A stretch of 64,000 bases of DNA, taken from positions 821,057 through 885,056 of the forward strand of contig CP070695.1 of assembly GCA_020353515.1 (NCBI GenBank), in the 5' to 3' direction. This document shows positions 1 through 9,015 of this stretch, in pieces; position 1 is the first letter of the stretch, and each line of letters opens with the position of its first letter. The position numbers were made by a program, and so were the translations under genes. The DNA is from Candidatus Heimdallarchaeota archaeon. GTDB lineage: Archaea; Asgardarchaeota; Heimdallarchaeia; Hodarchaeales; Hodarchaeaceae. The notes beneath the pieces were generated by a model that was not told where the DNA came from, made no database searches, and worked only from the letters and a program-made list of their open reading frames with translations.

Positions 1-3000
1 ATAGGATGAGAGAGGAGGTTTGTATCATCATAACTTATACGAAAATCATAACCCGCCATTACACTGTCATCAGAATCGTTCAATTTGTTATTTGCAAAAT
101 CAAATACGAATCGAGCAGCCAAGATGTCCATTTGTGTCCCAAATTGTTCCCAATCTGAAATCAATAATAAACTACCCCCATTCTCTACCCAAAATTCAAT
201 TGCATCGAGTTCTGCTGTGGTATAAGCATTCTGAGAAGCTACAATAACCAGTACATTTGCACCATCCAACACTGAAGAGTCAATGACTGTACCAGGATTG
301 ATTGTTTCCACAAAATGTCCCATATCCAGTAGCATGTCGGCAAACTCAGAATATCCACCTATCGCACCGAAAGCAGGATTGGATCCGATACTATAGCTGG
401 GATTGTGAGCCTCATCAAAAAGAATGACTTGACTTTCAGATTTAACCTTTATAGATGCTATATCGAAGTTATTTGAAATCCATGTTTCGTTTATAACAGG
501 AACAGAATAAACGGTTATATTGTAAGTTCCCTCTACAGTTGGCATCCAAGGGAGACTGAGTGTCTCAGATGCTCCTGCAGGAATGATAGAATACTCCGTA
601 TTAGTTTCCAAAAAATTATTGATCCAAACTTGAAGTTCCACATTTCTTTCATCATTTGAACCTAAATTTTTGACTGTAACATTGAATACTGTCTTTTCAT
701 TAGGGGAAAGCAATATTGGTGCCTCTAAATGTACGGAAATATCATGAACTGAAGATTGGCGACTTGGCCAAGACAGGATATTATCAAAAATTTTCTTATT
801 GTCCTCCTTGTTAATTGCCAAATCAAAATCATCAGCTAACACTAGCATATGACCAAAACCATCATCAACAGCAGCTCCGTAAATACGAGACCCCGTTTCG
901 TCCCAAATGATTGGGTGTACTGAACCATTAACTTCCAAAGAATATAACACACTTTCCAAATAAATCGATGTAATCCCTTCCATTAAATGATGAAAAGAAT
1001 CGAAGACAGTGGTCGAACCGCTATCAGTAGCTACTGATTTTATAAAAGAGATCCCATAAGCAGCAGCAACTTGACCGGCACCTGACATATGGAATCTGTC
1101 ACCAATTGCGATTAACACGCCACCATTTTGAATATAGTCTTGAGCTGCAGTGATTTCACTTTCAGACCAAGTTGCTCCACCCTCTCCAACAAATATAAAT
1201 GGATAATTTTCTAGCAAGGGTGTGGTTATGGGTGAATTGATTACATCAATAAAATAACCTAAATTCTCGTAATAATTTCTTACCTTTGAGAGAGAAGACT
1301 CTCCATATGTAGAAATAAACCCGATAATATTATTCAACACAATTAATTGCTTAGAAACATGATTATCAAAGATTAGAGTTTCATTTATGACTGGTCGCAC
1401 AAATGCAGTTAGGTTATAATAACTTTCATCTATTGCAGTCCAATTATAAGAGAAAGAAGCGTAGGTTTTACTACTAATCTTTGGAAAGACAATACTCTTG
1501 ACAAGAGAACCATTGATCCAGAACTTTGCATATACATTTGTCTCGTTTTCTTGACCAGCATTATAAACTGATATGTTGAAAGAAGCAGATGATCCTGGTT
1601 TTAATACTGAAGGCGAATCTAAATAGATTTTAAGATTATGCTTAAATGGAGGTTGTACAGCTTTGTAAGCGTTTAAGCGTCCATAGCCATAATACTGATC
1701 CCACCCAAGTTCTCCTAGATCATCACCTTTATCTCTTAGATGCTCTCTGATCTGTTCTGCAGACCAACTTGGAAATTCAGAAAGAATTAATGCTGCCACT
1801 CCAGAAACATGAGGGCAGGCCATTGAAGTTCCACTTTTACTATCGTAGCTTCCCATAGTCACTGGGATTGTAGAATAAATATCCACTCCTGGAGCAGAAA
1901 TCTCTAATGTTGATCCATAATTACTAAAAAATGCTAAATCATCACTTTTATCAGTTGCACTTACTGAAATAGCTTCTGGATAAGCAGCAGGGTAAGATAG
2001 AGTTGAAGATCCAGCATTTCCAGCTGCTGCAATGATTACCACATCATTGGCTGTTGCATAGGTCAAAGCGTCTTTCAAAATCGTTGAAGGACTACTTCCT
2101 CCCCAACTATTTGAAAGGATATCGGCACCTTGATCAACGGCATGGATAATGGCATCTGCTGCATCATAATCGCTACCAGTACCGCTATCATCAAGAAATT
2201 TTTCAGCCATTATCTGTACGTTGGCAACTCCTGCAATACCCATAGCATTATTAATTGATGCAGCTATAATACCTGCACAATGTGTTCCATGAGAATGATC
2301 ATCCATTGGATCGCTATCATTATTTACCCAATCATACCCAAGAGGTACATATTGGGCGCTTAAATCTGGATGAGTATAGTCAATTCCAGTATCAATTACA
2401 GCAACTAAAACTATTGAAGGATCTCCCATCTGAATATCCCATGCCAAATCCGCTTGAATTTTTTGGGGGGCCCACTGAGTGGACCAGTTTGGATCATCTG
2501 GAACTAGTTCGATTGAATAAATTTGATTTGGTTCTATATAACGAACTTCCTCTAATGAAAGCCATTGATCAAAAAGTTGCTCTAATGAAGTGATAGGAAC
2601 ACTTACGACTAATGCATTTAACTTTTCAATAGTTTTTTCTATTTTTGAGGAAAATTGAATATTTTCATAAGCATTTTCATTAATACTAACAGTAGGATTA
2701 AAACCAATCACCAATTCTATTTTTCCATCGTCCACTTTAATCTTTGAATCAGCAGAGGTGTTAGTTTTTATAGTCTCTTTACGTAATGTATGCAATCCTG
2801 AGCTTTCACTTATTTCACCCCAAGTTGTGAAATGAGTTCCTTCTTTTGGAGAAATACTACCTTTATTGTCATCATTTTGATAAGAGATCTTTTCACTTAT
2901 AAGACTGGAATCAGGAAGCAATCTTGGAGAAGTAGTGTCAGTTGAAATTAAATCATGTTGAAAATCCAGCGAAGATACCAATGGAATTAGTATCATAAAT

Positions 3001-3062
3001 AATCCTAATAATAGGACACTCCTGATCAGTCTGATATGTAGTTTTTTCAAATTATTAACCAT
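1..3062 (-). CDS. Secreted subtilisin-like serine protease (S8), 3' end cut by window
   Basis: The frame runs without a stop from ATG at 3062 off the left edge (over 1,000 residues). Visible order: signal peptide (about 1-31, basic start then LLLGLFMILIPL); an I9-like propeptide (about 110-190); an S8 catalytic domain with Asp224 in VIDTGID, His258 in HGTHCAG and Ser413 in GTSMACPH; a CARDB-like beta-sandwich (about 470-570); a GATase1-like alpha/beta unit (about 575-760); a second CARDB-like domain (about 770-870); and a second GATase1-like unit running out of the window. The catalytic triad is complete, so an exported, self-processing protease is the natural reading. The repeated CARDB plus GATase1-like pair is an accessory region probably used for binding at the cell surface. 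A membrane anchor, if any, lies outside the window. Family assignment is firm; the substrate is unknown. Confidence 0.93.
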   Translation of the reverse strand, partial: MVNNLKKLHIRLIRSVLLLGLFMILIPLVSSLDFQHDLISTDTTSPRLLPDSSLISEKISYQNDDNKGSISPKEGTHFTTWGEISESSGLHTLRKETIKTNTSADSKIKVDDGKIELVIGFNPTVSINENAYENIQFSSKIEKTIEKLNALVVSVPITSLEQLFDQWLSLEEVRYIEPNQIYSIELVPDDPNWSTQWAPQKIQADLAWDIQMGDPSIVLVAVIDTGIDYTHPDLSAQYVPLGYDWVNNDSDPMDDHSHGTHCAGIIAASINNAMGIAGVANVQIMAEKFLDDSGTGSDYDAADAIIHAVDQGADILSNSWGGSSPSTILKDALTYATANDVVIIAAAGNAGSSTLSYPAAYPEAISVSATDKSDDLAFFSNYGSTLEISAPGVDIYSTIPVTMGSYDSKSGTSMACPHVSGVAALILSEFPSWSAEQIREHLRDKGDDLGELGWDQYYGYGRLNAYKAVQPPFKHNLKIYLDSPSVLKPGSSASFNISVYNAGQENETNVYAKFWINGSLVKSIVFPKISSKTYASFSYNWTAIDESYYNLTAFVRPVINETLIFDNHVSKQLIVLNNIIGFISTYGESSLSKVRNYYENLGYFIDVINSPITTPLLENYPFIFVGEGGATWSESEITAAQDYIQNGGVLIAIGDRFHMSGAGQVAAAYGISFIKSVATDSGSTTVFDSFHHLMEGITSIYLESVLYSLEVNGSVHPIIWDETGSRIYGAAVDDGFGHMLVLADDFDLAINKEDNKKIFDNILSWPSRQSSVHDISVHLEAPILLSPNEKTVFNVTVKNLGSNDERNVELQVWINNFLETNTEYSIIPAGASETLSLPWMPTVEGTYNITVYSVPVINETWISNNFDIASIKVKSESQVILFDEAHNPSYSIGSNPAFGAIGGYSEFADMLLDMGHFVETINPGTVIDSSVLDGANVLVIVASQNAYTTAELDAIEFWVENGGSLLLISDWEQFGTQMDILAARFVFDFANNKLNDSDDSVMAGYDFRISYDDTNLLSHP

Positions 3063-3144
3063 CACTACTTCTATTGAATTTTCTTATTCAGAAATTATAT
3101 TTTTACCTCTATTGACACTGTATCGATTTATATTAACAAAAGAC

Positions 3145-3400
3145 CATTTAAAAAGCTTTCTGAATAATCTATCAGCAAAATAAGGAGGTACCCGAGGACT
3201 AGAAGGATTTTAGTCCCACATTCTTGGGATTACTTTCATAATTTCACCGACAAAACCATAGAATCAGGGAGAAATAGAGTGGAGAGAAATTAACCTGTTA
3301 AAAAATGATACAAATCAAATGGAGAAGATTTTGAGAGGTTTTGCCGATTTATTCGAGAAGAAGAAATTCAATCCGACAGAAAAGATCGTTTAAGTTAAAA
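3145..3400 (+). repeat. Decayed repeat, copy 1 (possible gene fossil)
   Basis: Shares long blocks with 5458-5700, including CTTTCTGRATAAT, ATTCTTGGGATT, CCGACAAAAC and TTTTGCCGA, and shorter blocks with 4384-4506. Read on the plus strand in one frame it gives a coding-like tail (MEKILRGFADLFEKKK, then FNPTEKIV and stop at 3391-3393), interrupted upstream by TAG at 3211 and 3259. The other copies keep related residues in the matching frame (ILGI.F, PTK, MEK..R.FA..F), so all three probably descend from the 3' end of a coding sequence. I do not recognise the parent protein. Confidence 0.6.
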
Positions 3401-3880
3401 GTCTATTGATTAGGTTTAAATTGGTTATTACCGTACATCTACTACTTATTCACATATGTACGACATATCCTTTATTGGTTTCAGTAAGACTTACCTTAAT
3501 AGGTTTATTAAGAAACCTGACCTTTTTGTCTCCTTTTTCTTCAACTCTCATCTGACGCGTCACGATATCACAAATAATCAGCACTCCCACTTGCAAATTT
3601 GATTTCATCAGGCATTGATATGATAAATCTCTGTTTTGTGAGAGGAAAAAGTAAGAGATTGTTTTTTCCTCTTAGACCAGCTGTATAATCCCAAAAAAGG
3701 TTTTATCAAGGTGGAAGGTTGAGTATTGATTTATGGAAGAACCATGTTTGAATCCAAATGATGATTTGTTGATAATTTTGAGCTTTTATTTAGAAATAAA
3801 TATAAACAAGAAGTAATATTTTTCACATTAAGGAAAAATACCCCCTCAGAATGCTTCTTCCAACAATTCCAATAAATTCT

Positions 3881-3890
3881 GTTTATATAA
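3881..3890 (+). promoter_or_regulatory. Isolated TATA box
   Basis: GTTTATATAA is a good archaeal TATA element on the plus strand with no protein gene downstream. A start of transcription about 25 bases on (near 3910) would fall at the edge of the structured, GC-richer block described next. Confidence 0.45.
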
Positions 3891-3909
3891 GGTTCGGTTC
3901 AATCTAGCA

Positions 3910-4070
3910 GGGTGTTCCTGTGGAGAATAAGCGGCCATAATCGGGAATTCAGTATGTTTAGGGTTGAGGGGTATGTTATGGTCGCTACCCCTCTTCATTA
4001 AGTTCAACTACAAGACCTTTCTACTTGATTTTCAGAAAAAGGATTAGTTTTGAGATCTCTCTCCTTTTTT
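3910..4070 (+). ncRNA. Candidate structured small RNA with pseudoknot-like pairing
   Basis: Arm A (3930-3940, AGCGGCCATAA) can pair with A' (3976-3986, TTATGGTCGCT) over 11 bases with a single G-U. Arm B (3966-3973, GAGGGGTA) pairs perfectly with B' (3986-3993, TACCCCTC). Their order A-B-A'-B' is that of an H-type pseudoknot, or of two competing structures sharing base 3986. A short CAGG/CCTG hairpin (3908-3920) precedes it. The block is clearly richer in G+C than its surroundings, lies just after an isolated TATA box and before a T6 run at 4065-4070. It has no C/D boxes that I recognise and does not look like tRNA, 5S rRNA, RNase P or SRP RNA. Expression is inferred only. Confidence 0.4.
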
Positions 4071-4383
4071 GAGAAACACTAGTCTGTTTATATATTATCT
4101 TGCAACATGCAGTTATTTAAAGGTTATGTCGAATTTTTTTACTTCGATCTCAGATTGATCCTGAAAAAACTGAATGAATTAAATATTCATTTATAATATA
4201 TTTTAGAAATGTTCATACAACTGAAATACGAAACCAACAAGATATTCACCAGATTGGAATCGTGGGAATAGAATTTACAATTATTTCAGAGCGAGTTGAA
4301 ATTAGTAGACTTTTTTCCCCCTATTAAATTAACTTGAGAACTCACTTTACTGTCTATTAGCAAATAATAGAAGTATTTGGTGA

Positions 4384-4506
4384 TTAAGAGAAATTAGCCT
4401 ATTAAAGAATGATACAGGGCAAATGGAGTAAATATTGAGAAATTTTGATATAAAAAGAAAGAAATCAATCCGACATAAAAGATTGTTTGAATTAAACAGT
4501 TAAAAA
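4384..4506 (+). repeat. Decayed repeat, copy 2 (partial)
   Basis: Matches the second half of copies 1 and 3: GAGAAATTAGCCT, AAAGAATGATACA, CAAATGGAG, TCAATCCGACA and AAAGATTGTTT recur in the same order and spacing. The equivalent reading frame keeps REI.LLKNDT.QME but is broken by a stop directly after it. It abuts the 3' end of the regulator gene at 4528. Confidence 0.55.
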
Positions 4507-4527
4507 TTATCGTGAATTCTTGAAAAC

Positions 4528-5187
4528 TCATTTTATTGCTTCAAAAATGGTAGTTGGACGTCCTACAGGACTTTTCCTCTCCGAATATTGAGCTACCAAT
4601 CCTTTTAAAATCAATCGTTCCAAGCTATCATAAATCGTGCTACGGGGAACACCAGTGAATTGGACTAGTTCAGGGCGGGAGAGAGGACCATAAGCTTTCA
4701 GAATCTCAAACAGAACGCGATCTAAGTCATGTAATTGTGCTGATCGCGCTTTAGCTAATATAGAATGCGGTTTTTTCGACACTGAATGCATTAGAAATTT
4801 TAGGAGAAGAGAGTCGTGTCTAATGTCTAAAGAGGCCAAATTTTCCAGAGACTCTTTCTGAAGCAATGTAATAATTTCAGACATGGGTGTTGTTTCAGGG
4901 AGTCCAAGAAGTTCACGGATGGTAATGATTTCAATATAAAGTTGATTTAATTGGGGGAAATTCGTAGATGTGAGGTTTAATGCTTTACGAATCTCCTCTA
5001 ATTTTTGAAAGAAGTAGTAATGTTGCTTAATTGGGTACAATGATGAAAGTTCTAATTCTTCTTGCATTTTCTTTAGAGAATTCCATGTTGTAATTACTAA
5101 ATCATCCGAAATATTGTCTTTTAAGCTTAACAGTCTCTGTAAATCTTTTATTTCTTCTTGTTCGTGCAATCTGCCATTATAGCTCAT
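4528..5187 (-). CDS. Winged-helix (TrmB/MarR-type) transcriptional regulator
   Basis: A 219-residue protein with a helical N-terminal two thirds (about 1-145) and a C-terminal winged helix (about 150-219): LDRVLFEILKAYGPLSRPEL forms the first helices, FTGVPRSTIYDSLERLILKG the recognition helix, and the wing ends in VGRPTTIFEAIK. The GRP-TTIFE ending is typical of TrmB-like winged helices. A minus-strand TATA-like element (GTGTATATAC, about 5223-5232) lies about 40 bases before the start, which implies a short leader. Decayed repeat copies flank the gene on both sides. The likely role is DNA-binding regulation; target and effector are unknown, and the N-terminal part resembles nothing I can name. 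Confidence 0.75.
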   Translation of the reverse strand: MSYNGRLHEQEEIKDLQRLLSLKDNISDDLVITTWNSLKKMQEELELSSLYPIKQHYYFFQKLEEIRKALNLTSTNFPQLNQLYIEIITIRELLGLPETTPMSEIITLLQKESLENLASLDIRHDSLLLKFLMHSVSKKPHSILAKARSAQLHDLDRVLFEILKAYGPLSRPELVQFTGVPRSTIYDSLERLILKGLVAQYSERKSPVGRPTTIFEAIK

Positions 5188-5758
5188 GATTTCCCATCTG
5201 CTGAAAATTTAAACTCGAACTTAGTATATACACGAATAGAAAATTATATTGAAGGATTTTCATCTTTTAAAGGAATAGTTCTTTGATATATTTTATATAA
5301 TATGAAAGAATCAAAATATATAAGATATCCTAGATAAATCTTGAACCAGAAAGTTCCACTACCTTTTTTAGATTCAGTTATATCAAATATTATACAACAT
5401 TGATATTTTGGTTTGTATCTCAATATTATCGATTATAATTAATAAAAAATTATATAATAGGCTTTCTGGATAATTCTTCAGTATATAGATAGAATACTCG
5501 TATATTAAACAGATTATAGTTCTTCATTCTTGGGATTGCTTTCACTATATTACCGACAAAACTAAATAATTATGAAGAAAAAGGATGAAGAAAAATTAGC
5601 CTGTTTTAAACTAGTTCAAACCGAATGGAAAAGGATATGAGAGATTTTGCCGAATCATTCAAGAATTAAAAATATATTCCGACAAAATTATTATACTGAA
5701 CATTCCAAAGAACAAGTTTGACCTAGTTTGTTACCATTTCTTTCATACTTCAACTAAA
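5188..5758. other. 571-bp gene-free region
   Basis: Very AT-rich. It holds the minus-strand promoter of the regulator next door and decayed repeat copy 3. No intact gene is visible. Confidence 0.6.
5458..5700 (+). repeat. Decayed repeat, copy 3
   Basis: A near full-length relative of copy 1: CTTTCTGGATAAT, ATTCTTGGGATT, TACCGACAAAACT, CAAACCGAATGGAAAAGGAT and TTTTGCCGAATCATTC occur in the same order and spacing. In the frame equivalent to copy 1 it reads ILGIAFTILPTK and later MEKDMRDFAESFKN, with several stops, so it cannot make a protein. Together the three copies form a direct-repeat family around the 4528-5187 regulator. Confidence 0.6.
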
Positions 5759-7045
5759 TCAGATTTCCTTTAGAGTAACTCCTATCCTTTTAAGTACTTC
5801 ATCTACATCCATAGCTTTAATAATAAGGGGAGGTAAAAACTTGTTGGTAACTTTGTGATTACCACAGTAATCACACCAAACGCCATTCTTGATCATCGTC
5901 AGAGTGAAAAGTAATGAGGTGAACTCATCCTCAAATTCTATGCCCCACATTAATCCACGTCCTCGAACATCCACGATTTTCTCGGAAAACTTCTCTTGAA
6001 GTTCTATAAGCCCTTCACCGAATTGTGTTCCCCTTTTTTGCACATGTTCCAGAAATTTGGGTTGAGATACAATGTCTAACATTTTTCTTGTAACATAGCA
6101 ACCTAGCTCGGAGCCTCCTGTTGTAGAAATATGTAAGAAGGGATCATCTTCGAAGATGTCATCGAATTGAGGCTTATAACTAGTAGTTGAAAGTGGATAA
6201 ACTCCTGCACTCATTCCTTTTGCAAGTACAATTATATCTGGTATGATTTTTTCGCTTGGGTATACACCACCAAAAATTCCCCACATCCAACCTGTTCGCC
6301 CTAATCCAGTTTGAACCTCATCAACAATCATCACGACCCCCAAATCATCGCATATTTCCCTAAGTTCTTTAAAATATCCTTCAGGAGGGATGAGAATGCC
6401 ACCGGTAGCAGGGATCGTTTCAAACAACACACAAGCTGTTTCTTCATCGATCGTTTTTCTGAGGCTTTCGATGTCTGCAAAAGGAACCTGTTGAAAATCT
6501 GGTAAATTCCAGAGAAACGGATCTTTGAAATTAGAAGCACATGCACCGAGAGCAAAGCCAGTAACTCCATGATAAGCTCTGTTGGCTGATATAATTTTCT
6601 TCCTCTTGGTGAAAGCTCGAGAAAGCTTAATAGCCAAATCAATTGCTTCCCCACCTCCAACTGAAAACATCGTTTTGCAGATATCCCCTGGAAGTAAATC
6701 AGCCATCTGCTTGGCAAGTAGTGCTCGTTGTTCACTCAGGAGATGATGATCTCCTATGTCAAGGCCTGCTTCCAAGCCTTCAATTAACGCCTTGTTGATT
6801 TCTGTGTGATGATGTCCTAAATTAAATACTCCACCGCTAGTGTGACAATCGATTAATTCTAGAGGAGGTTCTCCTTCTGTAGAACCCTCCAACATCTTTA
6901 TTATTAATTCTTTTCTCTTTCCTTGTACCACTCCTAATCCAAGACTATCAAAAAAACCTGCTTTATACTTTGATACATAATTAGCATACATCTGCACTAG
7001 ATCTTTTTGACCAATAGTACCAATAATTTTTTTTCTAGAAGACAC
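5759..7045 (-). CDS. Class III (acetylornithine/ornithine-type) aminotransferase
   Basis: 428 residues with full fold-type I class III signatures: the glycine-rich phosphate site MFSVGGGEAIDLAIKLSRAF, YHG.TG.A, the cofactor-binding DEVQTGLGRTG, and the PLP lysine in VLAKGMSAGVYPLS, which resembles the ornithine aminotransferase site. TTGGSELGCYV provides the second phosphate-binding threonine. It moves an amino group between an omega-amino compound and a keto acid; whether the donor is ornithine, acetylornithine, 4-aminobutyrate, lysine or another amine cannot be read from the sequence. No arginine biosynthesis genes are adjacent, so a catabolic or unusual substrate is possible. The gene ahead of it, a membrane protein 82 bases further on the same strand, comes from the preceding transcription unit or a read-through partner. 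Confidence 0.9.
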   Translation of the reverse strand: MSSRKKIIGTIGQKDLVQMYANYVSKYKAGFFDSLGLGVVQGKRKELIIKMLEGSTEGEPPLELIDCHTSGGVFNLGHHHTEINKALIEGLEAGLDIGDHHLLSEQRALLAKQMADLLPGDICKTMFSVGGGEAIDLAIKLSRAFTKRKKIISANRAYHGVTGFALGACASNFKDPFLWNLPDFQQVPFADIESLRKTIDEETACVLFETIPATGGILIPPEGYFKELREICDDLGVVMIVDEVQTGLGRTGWMWGIFGGVYPSEKIIPDIIVLAKGMSAGVYPLSTTSYKPQFDDIFEDDPFLHISTTGGSELGCYVTRKMLDIVSQPKFLEHVQKRGTQFGEGLIELQEKFSEKIVDVRGRGLMWGIEFEDEFTSLLFTLTMIKNGVWCDYCGNHKVTNKFLPPLIIKAMDVDEVLKRIGVTLKEI

Positions 7046-7127
7046 AATTAAAACCTACAGTGATTTAATGAAATTCTTCTTAAAATAGAGTTTATAGCTT
7101 TTTCATCAAAAATAAGGAGGAATGTTG

Positions 7128-7601
7128 CTAATCTCGCCATAGAAAAAACATGGAGAGAGTAGACAACACACCCCCAATTACACCTCCCCAGAAAGCTCCT
7201 CCGTACCAGAATTCTAGATCTTCAATAATCATTTCTATAGCTACAATGAATCCACCTAAGAGGCAAATAACCACTGTTACCAGAGATAAAATGATTCCGA
7301 TAAAGTAAACTTGTTTTCCTGGAGGATTTTCTTGGTTAATAAGCCCTAGTAAAGAAATAACAGAGCAATAAAACAATCCTCCTGAGGCGAGAAGAAATAG
7401 AGGTAAGATTAAAATGGAATCGGGGAAGTTTTCTAATGCTGATGGAAATCCAATCCATCCCCAGCCATATCCTGTTCCCCAAACATACCAGTACCAGCCA
7501 GCAAAATCGTCGATTAGTATAAAAACTCCTCCTAATAGACTACAAATCAACCCCCCACCATATAGAACTATCTTATTTTCTAACAACTTAATGAGGCTCA
7601 T
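7128..7601 (-). CDS. Small four-helix membrane protein, unknown
   Basis: 157 residues with four hydrophobic segments (about 8-28, 60-85, 96-122, 135-155). The first outside loop is unusually rich in Trp, Tyr and Gly (AGWYWYVWGTGYGWGWIG). No catalytic motif is visible and I do not recognise the family. It lies just upstream of the class III aminotransferase on the same strand, but nothing else links them. Confidence 0.6.
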   Translation of the reverse strand: MSLIKLLENKIVLYGGGLICSLLGGVFILIDDFAGWYWYVWGTGYGWGWIGFPSALENFPDSILILPLFLLASGGLFYCSVISLLGLINQENPPGKQVYFIGIILSLVTVVICLLGGFIVAIEMIIEDLEFWYGGAFWGGVIGGVLSTLSMFFLWRD

Positions 7602-7740
7602 ACTACTTTTGGTAGTATGTTATTCTTTAAAATTTTTCTAATCTTTCATTGTCAAGAACATTAAAACAGAAGATCTATTCTCGTGATTCTAATTTCTTGG
7701 AGTAGAAAACCTTTTTACAGATCAAAATTATGATAAAATT

Positions 7741-8037
7741 ATGCCCAAGTACATACTTGCTACAAAATTTGATTTTGATGAAGAGGATTTAGCGAAACGG
7801 AAGGAACAGGGAAAGAAATGGCTTGAAATGGTAAAGGAAAAAGTTCCAAGTATTAAATGGATCTCGCATTATGCCATTTTAGGTCCTTATGATTTCTTAG
7901 ATATTTTTGAAGCAAAAAATGAAACTGAAGCTGCGAAAGTATCTTTACTTTCTCGTGCTGCCGGAGCAACGTTTGCAGAAAGCTGGACCGCTATTCCCTA
8001 TGCGGACTTCCTCAATTTACTTGAAGATTTGAAATAA
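7741..8037 (+). CDS. GYD-domain protein
   Basis: A 98-residue single-domain protein. The family hallmark is LGPYDFLDIFEAKNETEAAKV: the GxYD turn after a beta strand, followed by a helix. The ferredoxin-like fold has the expected beta-alpha-beta order, ending in ESWTAIPYADF. GYD proteins are small, widespread in bacteria and archaea, and biochemically uncharacterised; some sit near redox genes. It is convergent with the UbiA-type gene. Family call is good; function unknown. Confidence 0.8.
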   Translation: MPKYILATKFDFDEEDLAKRKEQGKKWLEMVKEKVPSIKWISHYAILGPYDFLDIFEAKNETEAAKVSLLSRAAGATFAESWTAIPYADFLNLLEDLK

Positions 8038-8075
8038 ATCAAATCTTTTTTGGTTAAATCTGTTCATTAAAAAGA

Positions 8076-8993
8076 TTATTTAGGTGTGTAAAGTAGTCCA
8101 AAAATTATTCCTCCTGTTATACTAGTGAGAATGACTACTTTCCAGAGAAGAAGAGCTGCATCACGATTTTTTCTCTTTACTAAGTTACCCGCTAATACTA
8201 GTTCTATAACTCCCAATAGAAAAGGAATGAAATTTGGAATAAGGATACCCTCATTCATTAATATCAGATTAACTATAGCAAGCCCAACCACTCTAACACA
8301 TATAATGGTAGAGGTGAAGTAAGAAGCTTTCTCCCACCCTAAAAGGACAGCTGTAGTCATCTCCCCATTTTTTTGGTCTACTTCTAAATCTGTTAAAATG
8401 GTAGGTAAATGTATTCCAAAAACAAGTAGGACACAAAGAATTATGCCATAGAATAATAATTTAGTATTGACTATGGTGTCAAATCCCAATAATCCTATAT
8501 AGAATGGAATAAAAACGCCAATTATTAAGGTTGTGACAATCAAATCAATAAATGGCTTTGCTTTGAATCTTAAAGGAGGTACTGAATAAATAAAAGAGCC
8601 TACTACGGCTAAAAAATATGCTCCAAAGGCCAGTGGGAGTTTAGGAAAGGTTAAAGCTTCAGGGATGAAAAATATATTAAGAGGAATAACTGAGAGCCAC
8701 AATATGCCTACCCATAGATAGATCATTCTGGGTGAAAGAAGATTAGAGGACACAAGAGGATTACGGAGTGAGAAACGGCGGGGATTTAATGAATCAGAAT
8801 CTTTGTCAAAAAAACCATTAAGACTGAAATGACCGCATGCAAAGGCATATATGGATAACCAAGCAACTGAAAGTGAAATCAAGGGTAGGAGATAGAAAAG
8901 GCTTAACATATAAGCGACTCCCGCAAAAATAAACCCCCATTCGGGGCGAGAAAGGATGAAAAGCTCTCGAATGATCTGTAAATGTTCTTTCAA
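8076..8993 (-). CDS. UbiA-family prenyltransferase
   Basis: 305 residues, about eight or nine transmembrane helices. Both Mg-diphosphate motifs of the UbiA superfamily are present: NGFFDKDSDSLNP (NxxxDxxxD, about 60) and TDLEVDQKNGEMTTAVLLG (DxxxD, about 200), and the loop after the first carries the usual R-N-P. It should join a polyprenyl diphosphate to an acceptor in the membrane. In archaea the options are geranylgeranylglyceryl-phosphate prenylation for ether lipids, quinone prenylation or a related step; the sequence does not settle which. It is the last gene of a minus-strand run after the GNAT gene (22 bases apart). Confidence 0.88.
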   Translation of the reverse strand: MKEHLQIIRELFILSRPEWGFIFAGVAYMLSLFYLLPLISLSVAWLSIYAFACGHFSLNGFFDKDSDSLNPRRFSLRNPLVSSNLLSPRMIYLWVGILWLSVIPLNIFFIPEALTFPKLPLAFGAYFLAVVGSFIYSVPPLRFKAKPFIDLIVTTLIIGVFIPFYIGLLGFDTIVNTKLLFYGIILCVLLVFGIHLPTILTDLEVDQKNGEMTTAVLLGWEKASYFTSTIICVRVVGLAIVNLILMNEGILIPNFIPFLLGVIELVLAGNLVKRKNRDAALLLWKVVILTSITGGIIFGLLYTPK

Positions 8994-9015
8994 AGACTAA
9001 CACATCACAGAGCAG

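Larger units (their letters stand above)
3063..4527. other. 1.46-kb gene-free region
   Basis: No convincing protein gene on either strand. It holds one long decayed repeat copy (about 3145-3400), part of a second (about 4384-4506), an isolated TATA box at 3881-3890 followed by a GC-richer, strongly self-complementary stretch (about 3910-3995), and a T run at 4065-4070. The rest is AT-rich with frequent stops. Confidence 0.7.

Noticed and set aside
3891-3910. T-loop-like TTCAATC (3898-3904) suggesting a tRNA
   Set aside because: The five bases on either side do not pair, and no D-arm, anticodon arm or acceptor stem can be formed.
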